Source: Streptomyces sp. V1I1
GTDB taxonomy: Bacteria > Actinomycetota > Actinomycetes > Streptomycetales > Streptomycetaceae
Assembly (NCBI RefSeq): GCF_030817355.1
Contig: NZ_JAUSZH010000001.1
Location: 744,001-808,000 of the forward strand
DNA length: 64,000 nucleotides
Direction: 5' to 3'
Positions within the stretch are counted from its first letter, which is position 1. Each line of letters starts with the position of its first letter. The notes under the pieces are model-generated. The model ran no database searches and was not told the DNA's origin. It saw only the letters and a list, made by a program, of their open reading frames with translations. Shown piece after piece: positions 49,490 through 58,265 of this stretch. A program made the position numbers and the translations under genes.

Positions 49490-50368
49490 ATGGACGGCCT
49501 GCGCCGGCACAAGAGCATGTTCCTCCTCCCAGGGCTGCTCACGCTCGCACTCATCATCATCTTTCCGCTTCTGTTCACCATTCGTGTCAGCTTCTCCGGC
49601 TGGAACGTAAGCAACCCTCAGATGGACTTCATCGGTGGGGCCAACTACGCCACGATGCTGCACGACAGTCGTTTCTGGGCCTCGATCATGCGCCTGATAC
49701 TGCTGGCGGGCGGCACCGTCCTGCTCCAGTACGTCATCGGATTCGGGATGGCCCTGCTCGTCTGGCGTGAGGTACGCGGCCGTCGTTTCTGGCGGGTGCT
49801 GTTCCTCGTCCCCATGATGACCACTCCCGTAGTGATGGCCGCCATCTGGCAGATGATCTTCCACGAGTCCCTGGGCCCGGTCAACGATCTCCTCAGGATG
49901 CTGGGCCTGACCGAGGTTCCCTGGCTCACCGAGTCCGGGCCGGCGCTGGTCGCGCTGATGACCGTCGAGGTCTGGCAGTGGACCCCGTTCATGTTCCTGC
50001 TGCTGCTGGCCGGCCTCTTGAGCCTTCCCAAGGAACCGTTCATGGCCGCCGCGATCGACGGCGCCGACGTTTGGCGCACCTTCCGGAAGGTGACCTTCCC
50101 GCTCATGGCGCCGGTGTCGGTCGCTGCGGTCATCATCCGGCTGATCGAGGCGTCCAAGCTCTCCGACAGCGTCTACGTGCTGACCTCCGGGGGACCGGGC
50201 TCCTCCACGGAGACTCCCGGCTACTACCTCTACATCCAGGGGCTCCGGGATCAGCAGACCGGGTACAGCGGGGCGATGTCCCTGACCTATCTGGTCCTGA
50301 TGATCGTCACGCTCACGGTTGTCGCCGCCTTGCTCACCAGGGCCTTCAAGCTGAAGGGGGACTCATGA
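49490..50368 (+). CDS. ABC-importer permease (GlpP-like)
   Basis: 292 aa, MalF-type permease with six helices (about 10-30, 70-92, 105-125, 155-178, 205-225, 262-285). The EAA loop that docks the ATPase reads EPFMAAAIDGADVWRTFRKV TFPLM. Motifs FPLLFTIRVSFSGWNV and FLVPMMTTPVVMAAIWQMIF are typical of carbohydrate and polyol permeases. Ribosome binding site AAGGAGC. It pairs with the next permease; stop and start overlap (ATGA). Confidence 0.92.
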   Translation: MDGLRRHKSMFLLPGLLTLALIIIFPLLFTIRVSFSGWNVSNPQMDFIGGANYATMLHDSRFWASIMRLILLAGGTVLLQYVIGFGMALLVWREVRGRRFWRVLFLVPMMTTPVVMAAIWQMIFHESLGPVNDLLRMLGLTEVPWLTESGPALVALMTVEVWQWTPFMFLLLLAGLLSLPKEPFMAAAIDGADVWRTFRKVTFPLMAPVSVAAVIIRLIEASKLSDSVYVLTSGGPGSSTETPGYYLYIQGLRDQQTGYSGAMSLTYLVLMIVTLTVVAALLTRAFKLKGDS

Positions 50369-51210
50369 GGTCACGCCTTTATCCCGTATTCAAGTACACC
50401 GTGATCGCACTCTGGGCCTGCTTCGTCGCGGGACCGTTCTTCTGGGCCATGACGACCAGTTTCAAGGACGCCAACGCGGTCCAAGGTGGCGCCACCTACC
50501 TTCCATGGGTCCAGTACGAACCCACCGCCGCCGGGTGGCGCAACATCTTCGGTGGAGCCGGTGGTGTCGATGTGATGCAGCCTTTCCTCAACAGCGCCAT
50601 CGTCACCGTCGCCGCCTCGGCCATCAGCCTCGTCCTCGGGTCCCTGGCCGCCTACGCGTTGTCCCGCTACCGGTTCAAGCTCGGCTTCATCAAGAACAGC
50701 GACATCGTCTTCTTCTTCGTGTCACAACGAATCATGCCGCCTGTCGTCCTGGTGATCCCCTTCTTCTACCTTCTGCAGTGGGTCAACCTCCTGGACACCA
50801 TCGCGGGCCTGGTCATCGTGACGGTTGCCCTGCTGCTGCCTATCGCGGTGTGGGTGATGGTGGACTTCTTCAACGGCATCCCGCGTGAGATCGACGAGAT
50901 GGCCATGCTCGACGGATGCGGCCCGTTCCAGACCTTCGTGCGTGCGATCCTGCCGAACTCCCTGCCCGGGCTGACCGTGGCTGCGATGTTCTGTGCGGTG
51001 TTCGGCTGGAACGACTTCTTCTTCGCCTTCAGGCTTACATTCACCGAGGTGCAGACCCTGCCCCAGGCGGTCGTCGCCCTCAACTCGTCGATCCCGCCGT
51101 GGTGGACCCTGTCCGCCGCCGCCCTCTTCGGCGTAGCGCCGTTGATCCTGCTCGCGCTCTGGGTCGAGCGCTATCTGTCAAAAGGCAACCTGTCGGGAGC
51201 GGTCCGATGA
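50365..51210 (+). CDS. ABC-importer permease (GlpQ-like)
   Basis: 281 aa from ATG 50365. MalG-type permease with six helices; FVAGPFFWAMTTSFKDANAV is the usual N-terminal motif and the EAA loop is REIDEMAMLDGCGPFQTFVR AILPNSLPG. Its C-terminal region FGWNDFFFAFRLTFTEVQTL matches the family. Together with the preceding permease it forms the membrane channel. ATGA overlaps with both neighbours. Confidence 0.92.
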   Translation: MRSRLYPVFKYTVIALWACFVAGPFFWAMTTSFKDANAVQGGATYLPWVQYEPTAAGWRNIFGGAGGVDVMQPFLNSAIVTVAASAISLVLGSLAAYALSRYRFKLGFIKNSDIVFFFVSQRIMPPVVLVIPFFYLLQWVNLLDTIAGLVIVTVALLLPIAVWVMVDFFNGIPREIDEMAMLDGCGPFQTFVRAILPNSLPGLTVAAMFCAVFGWNDFFFAFRLTFTEVQTLPQAVVALNSSIPPWWTLSAAALFGVAPLILLALWVERYLSKGNLSGAVR

Positions 51211-52295
51211 ACATGAGTACCACTGATCTATGCCTGACCGTCGATGGCGTGAACCATCTCAAGGATGTGACCGCGACCTTTGTGCCGGGACGGCTCCACA
51301 CCGTCATCGGCCGGACGATGGCGGGAAAGACGACGCTGCTGCGGGTGCTGGCCGGTCTGCAGGGGGTCGACTCCGGCTCCCTGACCAGGGATGGAGCCGA
51401 CTTCCTCAAGACGCCGGTCTGGCGGCGCGACACTGCCATGGTCTACCAGCAGTTCATCAACTACCCGCATCTCAACGTGTTCGACAACGTGGCCTTTCCG
51501 CTCAGGCGGGCGGGACTGTCACGAGCCGAGATTCGACTACGTGTCAGGAAGAGCCTGGCGAGCGTCGGCCTGGCCGACCTGGAGCGGCGCAAACCATCTC
51601 AGCTCTCCGGCGGACAGCAGCAGCGAGTCGCGGTGGCTCGCGCCCTTGCACGCGGCACGGGCATTCTCCTGCTCGACGAGCCGCTGGCGAACCTGGACTA
51701 CAAGTTGCGTGAGCAGTTGCGCGACGAGTTCAAGACCCTCTTCTCGGACCAAGGCGACACGATAGTGGTCTACACGACCACCGAACCCGCCGAGGCGATG
51801 ATGCTGGGTGACGTGGTGCTGGTCATGCATGAGGGCCAGATCCTCCAGATCGGCCCTCCGCAGGAGGTCTTCGAGCGCCCGGCGACGACCACGGTGGCGT
51901 CCATCATCAACGACCCTCCCATGAACATCTTCACGGGCCGGATCGAGGGCGGTCAGGTCACCGTGGCCGGCTTCCAGGCCACGCACGTATCCCCGCATCT
52001 CGCCGACCTGCCCGACGGCGCCTACCAGTTCGGCCTGCGGGCAACGGACGTCGGTCTGGCCTCCGCCGGTGTCGAGGGCGAGGTCACCTTCGTCGAGATC
52101 TCCGGGTCCGAGACCTTCGTTCACGCGGCCGTCGGCGAGACTCCGTTCGTCGTGCAGATCGAGGGCATCCATGACGTCGCTCTTGGCGATCTGGTGAAAC
52201 TGCGGCTACGTCCGGAGCGGCTGTTCGCCTTCGACGAGAAGGGCACGCTCGTGCAGACACCTTCATACGATCTTGCTTCACTGGAAGGACGTTGA
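51207..52295 (+). CDS. ABC-importer ATPase 1 (GlpS-like)
   Basis: 362 aa from ATG 51207. Walker A VIGRTMAGKTTLLRVLAGLQ (non-standard R-T-M-A between the glycines), Q-loop AMVYQQFINYPHLNVFDNVA, signature QLSGGQQQRVAVARAL, Walker B ILLLDEPLANLDYKLREQLR and switch VVYTTTEPAEAMMLGD in which Thr replaces the usual switch His. 'YQQFINYP' and the TTEP switch are features I recall from rhizobial GlpS. A TOBE-like domain follows (about 250-350). The altered Walker A and switch suggest asymmetric work with ATPase 2. Confidence 0.9.
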   Translation: MNMSTTDLCLTVDGVNHLKDVTATFVPGRLHTVIGRTMAGKTTLLRVLAGLQGVDSGSLTRDGADFLKTPVWRRDTAMVYQQFINYPHLNVFDNVAFPLRRAGLSRAEIRLRVRKSLASVGLADLERRKPSQLSGGQQQRVAVARALARGTGILLLDEPLANLDYKLREQLRDEFKTLFSDQGDTIVVYTTTEPAEAMMLGDVVLVMHEGQILQIGPPQEVFERPATTTVASIINDPPMNIFTGRIEGGQVTVAGFQATHVSPHLADLPDGAYQFGLRATDVGLASAGVEGEVTFVEISGSETFVHAAVGETPFVVQIEGIHDVALGDLVKLRLRPERLFAFDEKGTLVQTPSYDLASLEGR

Positions 52296-52296
52296 T

Positions 52297-53376
52297 ATGG
52301 CGCAGTTGGACATTGTCGACGTCGGGCACAGCTACGCGCCGGGTGTCGAAGAGGAGCAGTGGGCTCTCAAGCCACTGCAGCTGACATTCGAAGCCGGCAG
52401 GACCTACGCGTTGGTCGGACCGTCGGGTTGCGGCAAGACCACGCTGCTGAACATCCTGTCCGGACTGGTCAGACCGTCACAGGGCCAGATCCTGTTCGAC
52501 GGCGTGGACGTCACGGCTCTGCCCACGAAGGCGCGCAACATAGCCCAGGTGTTCCAGTTTCCCGTCATCTACCAGTCCATGACGGTGTACGAGAACCTCG
52601 CCTTCCCTCTGCAGTGCCGGCACTGGGACAAGGCGAGGATCGACGCCAAGGTCCACCAGGTCGCCGAGGCGCTGGACCTGGATGATCGGCTCAAGCAGCC
52701 CGCCCGGCGGCTCACCGCCGACGACAAGCAGCTGATCTCGCTCGGCCGTGGTCTTGTCCGCGACGACGTGGCGGCCGTGCTGATGGACGAGCCGCTGACC
52801 GTCATCGATCCGCAGCTGAAGCACTCGCTGCGGCGCAAAATCCGTGAAATCACCGAGCACTTCCAGCCCACAGTGATCTACGTTACCCACGACCAGTACG
52901 AAGCAATGAGCATTGCGCAGGAAGTACTGGTCATGAAGGACGGCCGAGCCATGCAGCAGGGCACCCCGGAGCAGCTTTTCGAGGCACCCTCGTCAGCGTA
53001 CGTCGGCTACTTCATCGGCTCCCCGGCGATGAACTTCGTGACGGTGGACGGGCCACGCGGGAACTTCACCCTTGGCGGCCGGGCCCTGGCCGTGGCGTGG
53101 GACATCCCGGACGGAACCACCGACGTCCAGGTGGGAATCCGTCCCGAGTACGTCAGAATCGTCACGGAACCCGGGCCCAATACGTTTCCCGCCAGGCTTC
53201 GGGGCGTCCGGGACCACGGGCCGCAGCGCGTGCTCGAGATCGAGGTGGCCGGCCGGCTCATCAAGGCGAAGGTGCCGCGGGAGGACGGAGTTCCGGCGAA
53301 GGAGGCATTCCTGGTGCATCTGCCGCGCGCCAAGGCGCTCCCCTATGCGGACGGTCGCCTGGTACTCCAGTCGTAG
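52297..53376 (+). CDS. ABC-importer ATPase 2 (GlpT-like)
   Basis: 359 aa from ATG 52297 (GGAAGGAC upstream; 1 bp after the previous stop). Walker A GPSGCGKTTLLNILSGLV is normal; Q-loop NIAQVFQFPVIYQSMTVYEN; the signature is degenerate, LTADDKQLISLGRGLVRDDV, instead of LSGGQ; Walker B VLMDEPLTVIDPQLK; switch YVTHDQYEAMSIAQ has the catalytic His. The degenerate 'LTADxKQ' signature is the mark of GlpT in glycerol ABC importers. The two ATPases are thus complementary: one keeps LSGGQ, the other the switch His. C-terminal TOBE-like domain at about 255-355. Confidence 0.9.
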   Translation: MAQLDIVDVGHSYAPGVEEEQWALKPLQLTFEAGRTYALVGPSGCGKTTLLNILSGLVRPSQGQILFDGVDVTALPTKARNIAQVFQFPVIYQSMTVYENLAFPLQCRHWDKARIDAKVHQVAEALDLDDRLKQPARRLTADDKQLISLGRGLVRDDVAAVLMDEPLTVIDPQLKHSLRRKIREITEHFQPTVIYVTHDQYEAMSIAQEVLVMKDGRAMQQGTPEQLFEAPSSAYVGYFIGSPAMNFVTVDGPRGNFTLGGRALAVAWDIPDGTTDVQVGIRPEYVRIVTEPGPNTFPARLRGVRDHGPQRVLEIEVAGRLIKAKVPREDGVPAKEAFLVHLPRAKALPYADGRLVLQS

Positions 53377-53386
53377 ATTGTGGTGT

Positions 53387-53415
53387 TGCCGACGGCAGGT
53401 CAGTTGCCGTCGGGC
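53387..53415 (+). terminator. Hairpin after the importer operon
   Basis: GACGGCA (53391-53397) and TGCCGTC (53405-53411) form a 7-bp stem with a 7-nt loop; outer GCC and GGGC can add pairs through a bulge. It starts 11 bp after the ATPase stop. Confidence 0.5.
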
Positions 53416-53667
53416 AGGAGAGGCGCCCGGCCCTCGACGGCTCTGACGTCGGCGTGCACGCCGTTCACCGCAGCGGACAGCCGAAGCCGATCTCCGCTTC
53501 GATGCCTTGCTGGTGCGTCATCTGCCGATCGATGGGAGGGCGCTTCCCACACCGCCTGGCCAAGCAGCCGATCGGCCAGGTCGTTCTGGAGGTTGCGCGA
53601 CGCTGCCACCGGGCGGACACCCGGGGGGTGCCTGTCGCGGCGGCAGCGAAGGAGCGGGGAGAGAGGA

Positions 53668-55083
53668 TCAGGGAGCGGTCGCGTTGGCGGCCTGGGCGGC
53701 GGCAAGGACATGGTCGCGGGAGGCCGTGACTTCGGCGCGCAGCGCGGGAAGGTCGACGTCGAGTACATGGCCGTTGAACTTGCGGATCTGGCCGGCGATC
53801 AGGACGGTGTCGATGTTGCGGGCATCGGAGCCCAGGACGACGGTGCCGATCGGGTCGTTGAGCGGCATGTTGTTGATCTCCTCAGCGTTGATCACCAACA
53901 GGTCGGCCTGCTTGCCCGGTGTCAGTGAACCGACCACGTCGGCCAGGCCGTTGGTCCGGGCGCCCTGCAGGGTGGCGAAGTCCAGCACATCGGTGGTGCT
54001 GATGCGGACCGGCTCACGCTCGGTGCCGTAGACGCCGTTGACCGCGCGCATCCGCTGGATGGCGTGCAGGGCCCGCATCTGCGTGAACATGTCGCTGGCC
54101 AGCGCGACTTCGACATCGATGCTGAGGCCGGGGCGGACGCCGACGGACAGGGCCTCGTCCACGGCGGGGATCGCGCTCTCCAGGCCGATCTGGGCGTCGG
54201 AGGTGGGGGCCAGCGCGATGGTGGTACCGCTGGCGCCGATGGCGCGCCAGGCCTCGGCGGTCAGGCCCGTGGAGTGGATCAGGGTGAGGTCCGGGCCCAG
54301 CAGGCCCTGCCGCTCCCAGGCCAGGATGGCCTGCGAGGACGAGGTGCCGAAGACCGCGTCGACGCTGACGCCGATACCCAGCTCCTTGGCGAACCGGGCG
54401 AGTTCGGGGCCGTACGCGATCTCGGGTCCGGCGATCTCATCGGTGGCCAGGGTGGCCAGGCGGAAGGTCAGCAGCTCGCTGCCGTACTCCTTCTGCAACC
54501 GGGCGACATCGGCCGGCCACTGGTGGTCCCACGCGCCGAAGTGCGGGCTCATGGCGGCGTGGACGCCGCGGATGCCGGTGTCCAGCAGGGCGCGGACCGC
54601 AGCGTCGGAGTGGGCGGCGGTACGGGAGTTGTGGGAGAAGTCCAGCATCGTGGTGATGCCGGAGTCGATGGCGGTGAGCGCCGCCAGCTTCGTCCCGGTG
54701 TACATGTCCTGAGGCCGGTAGACCGGGGCGTAGCCGAGGAGAGTGGTCGTGACGTAGGCGCCGAGGTCGTCGACGTCCGGCATGATCCGGCGCAGTTGGG
54801 CCTCCCACGCGTGGCGGTGGGTGTCCACGAATCCGGGGGTGACGACGGTGCCTGCGGCATCGACAACCACGGCGCCCTCGGCGGCCCCCTGGGCGCGCAG
54901 GTCGCCGCCGACGGCGGCGATGGTGGTGCCCTGGACGAGCACGTCGCCGACCGGGAGGGTGCCGAGTGCGGGGTCCATGGTGACCACCGTGGCGCCGGTG
55001 AACAGGATGCGGCGGTCGGGGTCGGTTGCGGTGCTGCGCAACTGGTCGAGGACGGTCTGACGCGGGGTGTGGTCGAGGTTCAT
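53668..55083 (-). CDS. Amidohydrolase (TrzN/ATZ-like, cytosine-deaminase family)
   Basis: 471 aa. Metal-dependent hydrolase fold: N-terminal beta domain RILFTGATVVTMDPALGTLP, metal motif TPGFVDTHRHAWEAQLRRIM (HxH; His at about 90 and 92), LTLIHSTGLTAEAWRAI (strand-5/6 His), TIALAPTSDAQIGLESAIP, and the closing LTPGKQADLLVINAEEINNM. Members hydrolyse amino, halogen or amide groups of N-heterocycles and related compounds. ALAPTSDAQ shows Thr-Ser-Asp in place of the more usual 'SPtSN', near the metal-site Asp. Stands alone; part of it recurs as debris at 56535-56585. Confidence 0.9.
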   Translation of the reverse strand: MNLDHTPRQTVLDQLRSTATDPDRRILFTGATVVTMDPALGTLPVGDVLVQGTTIAAVGGDLRAQGAAEGAVVVDAAGTVVTPGFVDTHRHAWEAQLRRIMPDVDDLGAYVTTTLLGYAPVYRPQDMYTGTKLAALTAIDSGITTMLDFSHNSRTAAHSDAAVRALLDTGIRGVHAAMSPHFGAWDHQWPADVARLQKEYGSELLTFRLATLATDEIAGPEIAYGPELARFAKELGIGVSVDAVFGTSSSQAILAWERQGLLGPDLTLIHSTGLTAEAWRAIGASGTTIALAPTSDAQIGLESAIPAVDEALSVGVRPGLSIDVEVALASDMFTQMRALHAIQRMRAVNGVYGTEREPVRISTTDVLDFATLQGARTNGLADVVGSLTPGKQADLLVINAEEINNMPLNDPIGTVVLGSDARNIDTVLIAGQIRKFNGHVLDVDLPALRAEVTASRDHVLAAAQAANATAP

Positions 55084-55318
55084 GGTCGAGTCCGTTCACA
55101 TGTCGGGGGCGGGGCGCCTCCGATGGGCGTCCGGTATGAGCAGCCTCCGACGGCGCGGGGGCGAGAGCCAGGCCGCCGTTCACCTGGGTGCGCGACACCC
55201 CCCTGTCGGGCCGAGGACGGCACCGTGACGGTGACTGCGCACGACGACGGCGGCCGCCACCGGCCGATCGTGCGCGCAACCGAGGCGAGTTGTCAGACCG
55301 CCGCGCTACGTTGCCACC

Positions 55319-56021
55319 ATGGCGAAATTCGTACTGATGGCGGGCGCGTGGCTTGGATCGTGGGCGTGGGACGAGGTGGTGCCGGAGTTGCGTGCGGCCG
55401 GGCACGGCACCCACCCTTTGACGCTGTCCGGCCTCGCCGACAAGCAGGGCGTGCCGGCAGGGGCAGCAGACCCATGTACAGGACATCGTCGACGAGGTCG
55501 AACGCCACGATCTCCGCGACGTCGTCCTGGTCGGGCACAGCTACTCGGGCATCCCGGTCGGTCAGGCCGCCGAGCGGATCGGCGACCGGCTGACCCGCGT
55601 GGTCTTCGTCGACTCCAACGTTCCGGCCGACGGCGGGTCGTTCGTCTCCGGCTGGTGGGAGGGCCCTGCGAAGTTGGAGGCCTCGATCGCCGGGAACGGC
55701 GGATTCTGGGCACCGCTGACCACGGCCGACTGCGACGGCCAGGGCCTCACCGATGAGCAGATCGCACGGCTCGTGGGCGGCTCGACGCCGCACCCGGGTG
55801 CCTCTCTGGCCGAGCCGGCCGTGCTGGCACTGCCACTCGGCGAGCTTCCGGCGACGTACATCAAGTGCCTGCTCGACGGCGCCGAGCCGAGCGACGACGT
55901 GGCCGAGCTGCTGACCAGCGAGCACTGGCGGCTGGTCGAGATGGACACCGGCCACTGGCCGATGTTCTCCCAGCCACGCGAGCTGGCACGGATCCTGCAC
56001 CAGTCAGCCGTGGAATCCTGA
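55319..56021 (+). pseudogene. Alpha/beta hydrolase interrupted by a +1 frameshift
   Basis: The first frame gives MAKFVLMAGAWLGSWAWDEV and VPELRAAGHGTHPLTLSGLA; the second continues QQTHVQDIVDEVERHDLRDV, VLVGHSYSGIPVGQAAERIG and VFVDSNVPADGGSFVSGWWE to the C-terminal WRLVEMDTGHWPMFSQPREL. The switch falls in GCAGGGGCAGCAG (G-run 55460-55463). Removing one G restores an uninterrupted hydrolase of about 233 aa with Ser nucleophile in GHSYSG and catalytic His in TGHWP. It is either a recent frameshift or a base-call error. Confidence 0.85.
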
Positions 56022-56149
56022 GCTTCGGCCAGCACGTGGCGCCAGTTCAATGGCCTGCGCTCCAGGCAGAGGCTCCTGACGGAGTCCACGCTGATCCCAG
56101 GTGATCGGACACTTCGCGTCGGCTCCGCTCTGGAGCTGGGTCAGGATGA

Positions 56150-56600
56150 GTGGGGATTGCGGGGTGGTTCGGAGGGCTGGTTGCGCAGGCCGGAAGGGCC
56201 GGGTCGATGCCCAGGACGAGCGCCACGGCCACGATGCGGAGGATGCCGCCGAAGCCTTGCCCGGCGAGGGCGCCGGTCAGCTGCGGGCCCAGGCTGACGC
56301 CGATGAACATGCTGCATGCGTAGAGGGCGACGGCCGCGCCCCGTGCGTGCGGTGCGATCGTGTTGACGGTCTCGACCACGGCGGGTGCTGGTACGGCTAC
56401 GGCGGCCACGAACAGCAGCAGGGCCACAGCAGCAGCATCGTGTGGCCGCCGAGCAGCGAGCCGGCCGCGACAGTGACGGCGGCCAGGGCCAGGGCGAGCA
56501 CCACCCGCGGCGGTGCGGCGAGGCGTTGGAGGACGGCCCGCATCTGCGTGAACATGTCGCCGACCAGGGCGACTTCGACAGGAGGCCCGCCCATGTGAGG
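56150..56600 (-). pseudogene. Mosaic debris: amidohydrolase piece joined to MFS transporter C-terminus
   Basis: The reverse strand at 56535-56585 encodes PVEVALVGDMFTQMRAVLQ, nearly the same as amidohydrolase residues in the gene at 53668-55083; 26 bp are identical (56535-56560 versus 54070-54095). Directly after it comes PRVVLALALAAVTVAAGSLL, and in a shifted frame VAAVAVPAPAVVETVNTIAP, GAAVALYACSMFIGVSLGPQ and LTGALAGQGFGGILRIVAVA, the last helices of an MFS transporter. Frames are broken and both genes are incomplete. Confidence 0.65.
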
Positions 56601-56727
56601 CCGGGCGAGCAGAATCGCAGCGCGGAGCGGAGGCCGGCCACAACACTGGGTGCGCGGCACCCGGGAAGCCCTCACCTGGGGAGACGGCGGCCTGGTTGCT
56701 CCGCGCCGCAGGGCCGACTGTAGAGCC

Positions 56728-57012
56728 ATGACCAGCAACGAAATGCCCCGCGATCCGCATCCGTACGTCGGGATGTGGGTGACCGCGGACGGGTTCATCC
56801 GCCAGGAACTGCTGCCGAACGGCCGCTACGACGAGGCCCGCGGCAACCGCCGGAGCGCCTACACCGGCGGCTATACCGTCACCGGCAGCCACATCGACTA
56901 CGTCGACGACACCGGCTTCACCGCCACTGGTGACGTCCGCGACGGGATTCTCTTCCACGAGCACCTGGTGCTCTACCGCGAAGGTGACCAGCGCGCCCGC
57001 GATGGAGCCTGA
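56728..57012 (+). CDS. Atu4866-like small protein
   Basis: 94 aa from ATG 56728. MTSNEMPRDPHPYVGMWVTA then DGFIRQELLPNGRYDEARGN, RRSAYTGGYTVTGSHIDYVD and DTGFTATGDVRDGILFHEHL form a compact beta-sheet protein that matches the Atu4866-type domain ('yvGmWvt.dg.ir.eLlpnGRYdEarG'). Function is unknown; homologues often lie next to regulators or short-chain dehydrogenases. Cofactor or catalytic residues are not evident. Ribosome binding site weak (TAGAG). Confidence 0.8.
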   Translation: MTSNEMPRDPHPYVGMWVTADGFIRQELLPNGRYDEARGNRRSAYTGGYTVTGSHIDYVDDTGFTATGDVRDGILFHEHLVLYREGDQRARDGA

Positions 57013-57215
57013 CCATGACCGGGCTGGGCGACGGCGGCACGGCAGTCGAGCTGCGAGCCGGACGGTGCAAGCAGTAATCGGCTGCGGCCTTACCCCGTGA
57101 TCAGCAGCCGACGCGGTGGACGCACCGACTCGCCGCGTCGGCTACACGCCGCTCAACTGCCGCCGCACGCAGCAGACTTCCTCAGAATACGTGTCTGGCC
57201 ACACGGGCAACGGAA

Positions 57216-58088
57216 CTACGTGTCGCTGGAGACCCGGTCGGTTTCGGCCTGCTGCTGCGCGGGTTCGCGGTGGTCGGCCCGGGAGCGGAGCTCGACGAAG
57301 GCGGCGGCGGTGGTGCTGGCGGGTTCGGCCTGGTAGACGACCAGCTGCTGGTGCGGGGCTTCGTTGACGGTGAAGGCGGAGAACTGGATTTCCAGGTCGC
57401 CGACCTGGGGGTGCTTGAGGTTCTTCGCCTGCCGGGTCTTGCCCTTCACATCGTGCCGCGCCCACAACTCGGTGAATTCCGGGCTCTTCGCGCAAAGGAT
57501 CTCGACGACTTCGGTGATACGCGGGGAGTCCGGGTCATGTCCGTAGGCCGCGCGGATTTCGGCGACGCACGCGTGCGCCGCCTTCTCCCAGTCCTGGTAG
57601 AAGTCACGTCCCGCCGGGTCCAGGAACACCATGCGGGCCAGGTTGTCGAACCGCTCGAATCCGCTGTGCAGAGCCGTGGCGAGGACGTTCTGCGCCAGCA
57701 CGTCCAGGGCCGGGCCCAGGACGAACGCGGGGGTGTCGGGCCAGCTGTCGAGCAACTGGAGCAGCTGGGGGCTGATCCGGTCGTGGCCGGCGGGAATGCT
57801 GCGGCGTTCCTGGGGTGCCCGGGTAAGTCTGCGCAGGTGGTCGGTGGCCTCCTCATCGAGGTGGAGGGCGGCGGCGACGGCGTCGATGACCTGGGGCGAG
57901 GGGCTGGTCTCCCGGCCCTGTTCCAGGCGCATGTAGTAGTCGGAGCTCACACCGGCCAGCATGGCGACTTCCTCGCGTCGCAGCCCGGGCACCCGCCTGC
58001 GACCATGCTCGGGCAGGCCCACATCCTGTGGCTTGAGGCCTTCGCGCCGTGCTCTGAGGAACTCTCCCAGAGGAGTGCCGTCGCTCAT
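57216..58088 (-). CDS. Xre/MmyB-like regulator (paralogue 1)
   Basis: 290 aa. N-terminal HTH (about 5-75): GEFLRARREGLKPQDVGLPE, RRVPGLRREEVAMLAGVSSD and YYMRLEQGRETSPSPQVIDA. C-terminal MmyB-like PAS-type ligand domain (about 105-275): WPDTPAFVLGPALDVLAQNV, LARMVFLDPAGRDFYQDWEK and VGDLEIQFSAFTVNEAPHQQ. In Streptomyces such regulators usually control a divergent short-chain dehydrogenase or reductase; none lies nearby here. It shares domain layout and many motifs with the genes at 59564-60401 and 60513-61388. Confidence 0.92.
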   Translation of the reverse strand: MSDGTPLGEFLRARREGLKPQDVGLPEHGRRRVPGLRREEVAMLAGVSSDYYMRLEQGRETSPSPQVIDAVAAALHLDEEATDHLRRLTRAPQERRSIPAGHDRISPQLLQLLDSWPDTPAFVLGPALDVLAQNVLATALHSGFERFDNLARMVFLDPAGRDFYQDWEKAAHACVAEIRAAYGHDPDSPRITEVVEILCAKSPEFTELWARHDVKGKTRQAKNLKHPQVGDLEIQFSAFTVNEAPHQQLVVYQAEPASTTAAAFVELRSRADHREPAQQQAETDRVSSDT

Positions 58089-58265
58089 GGTCCCAGGCTA
58101 GTCGAGGAAGGAGTGCCGGGCTCAGGCGGTCCTACGTTGTTTGTGGGTTGGACGGGCCGTCGTAAGGTCCAGAGGCCCAGAGACACCGGGTATGGCTTTC
58201 AGGCGGTTGCACTCGATGGTTTGCCTCACCTGGCCGCCCGGTGTCTCACGACGACTCGGCCGCTG

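Noticed and set aside
57097..57336. Forward open frame over the end of the Xre/MmyB gene
   Set aside because: No ribosome binding site, Arg/Ser-rich shadow composition and full overlap with an intact reverse gene.
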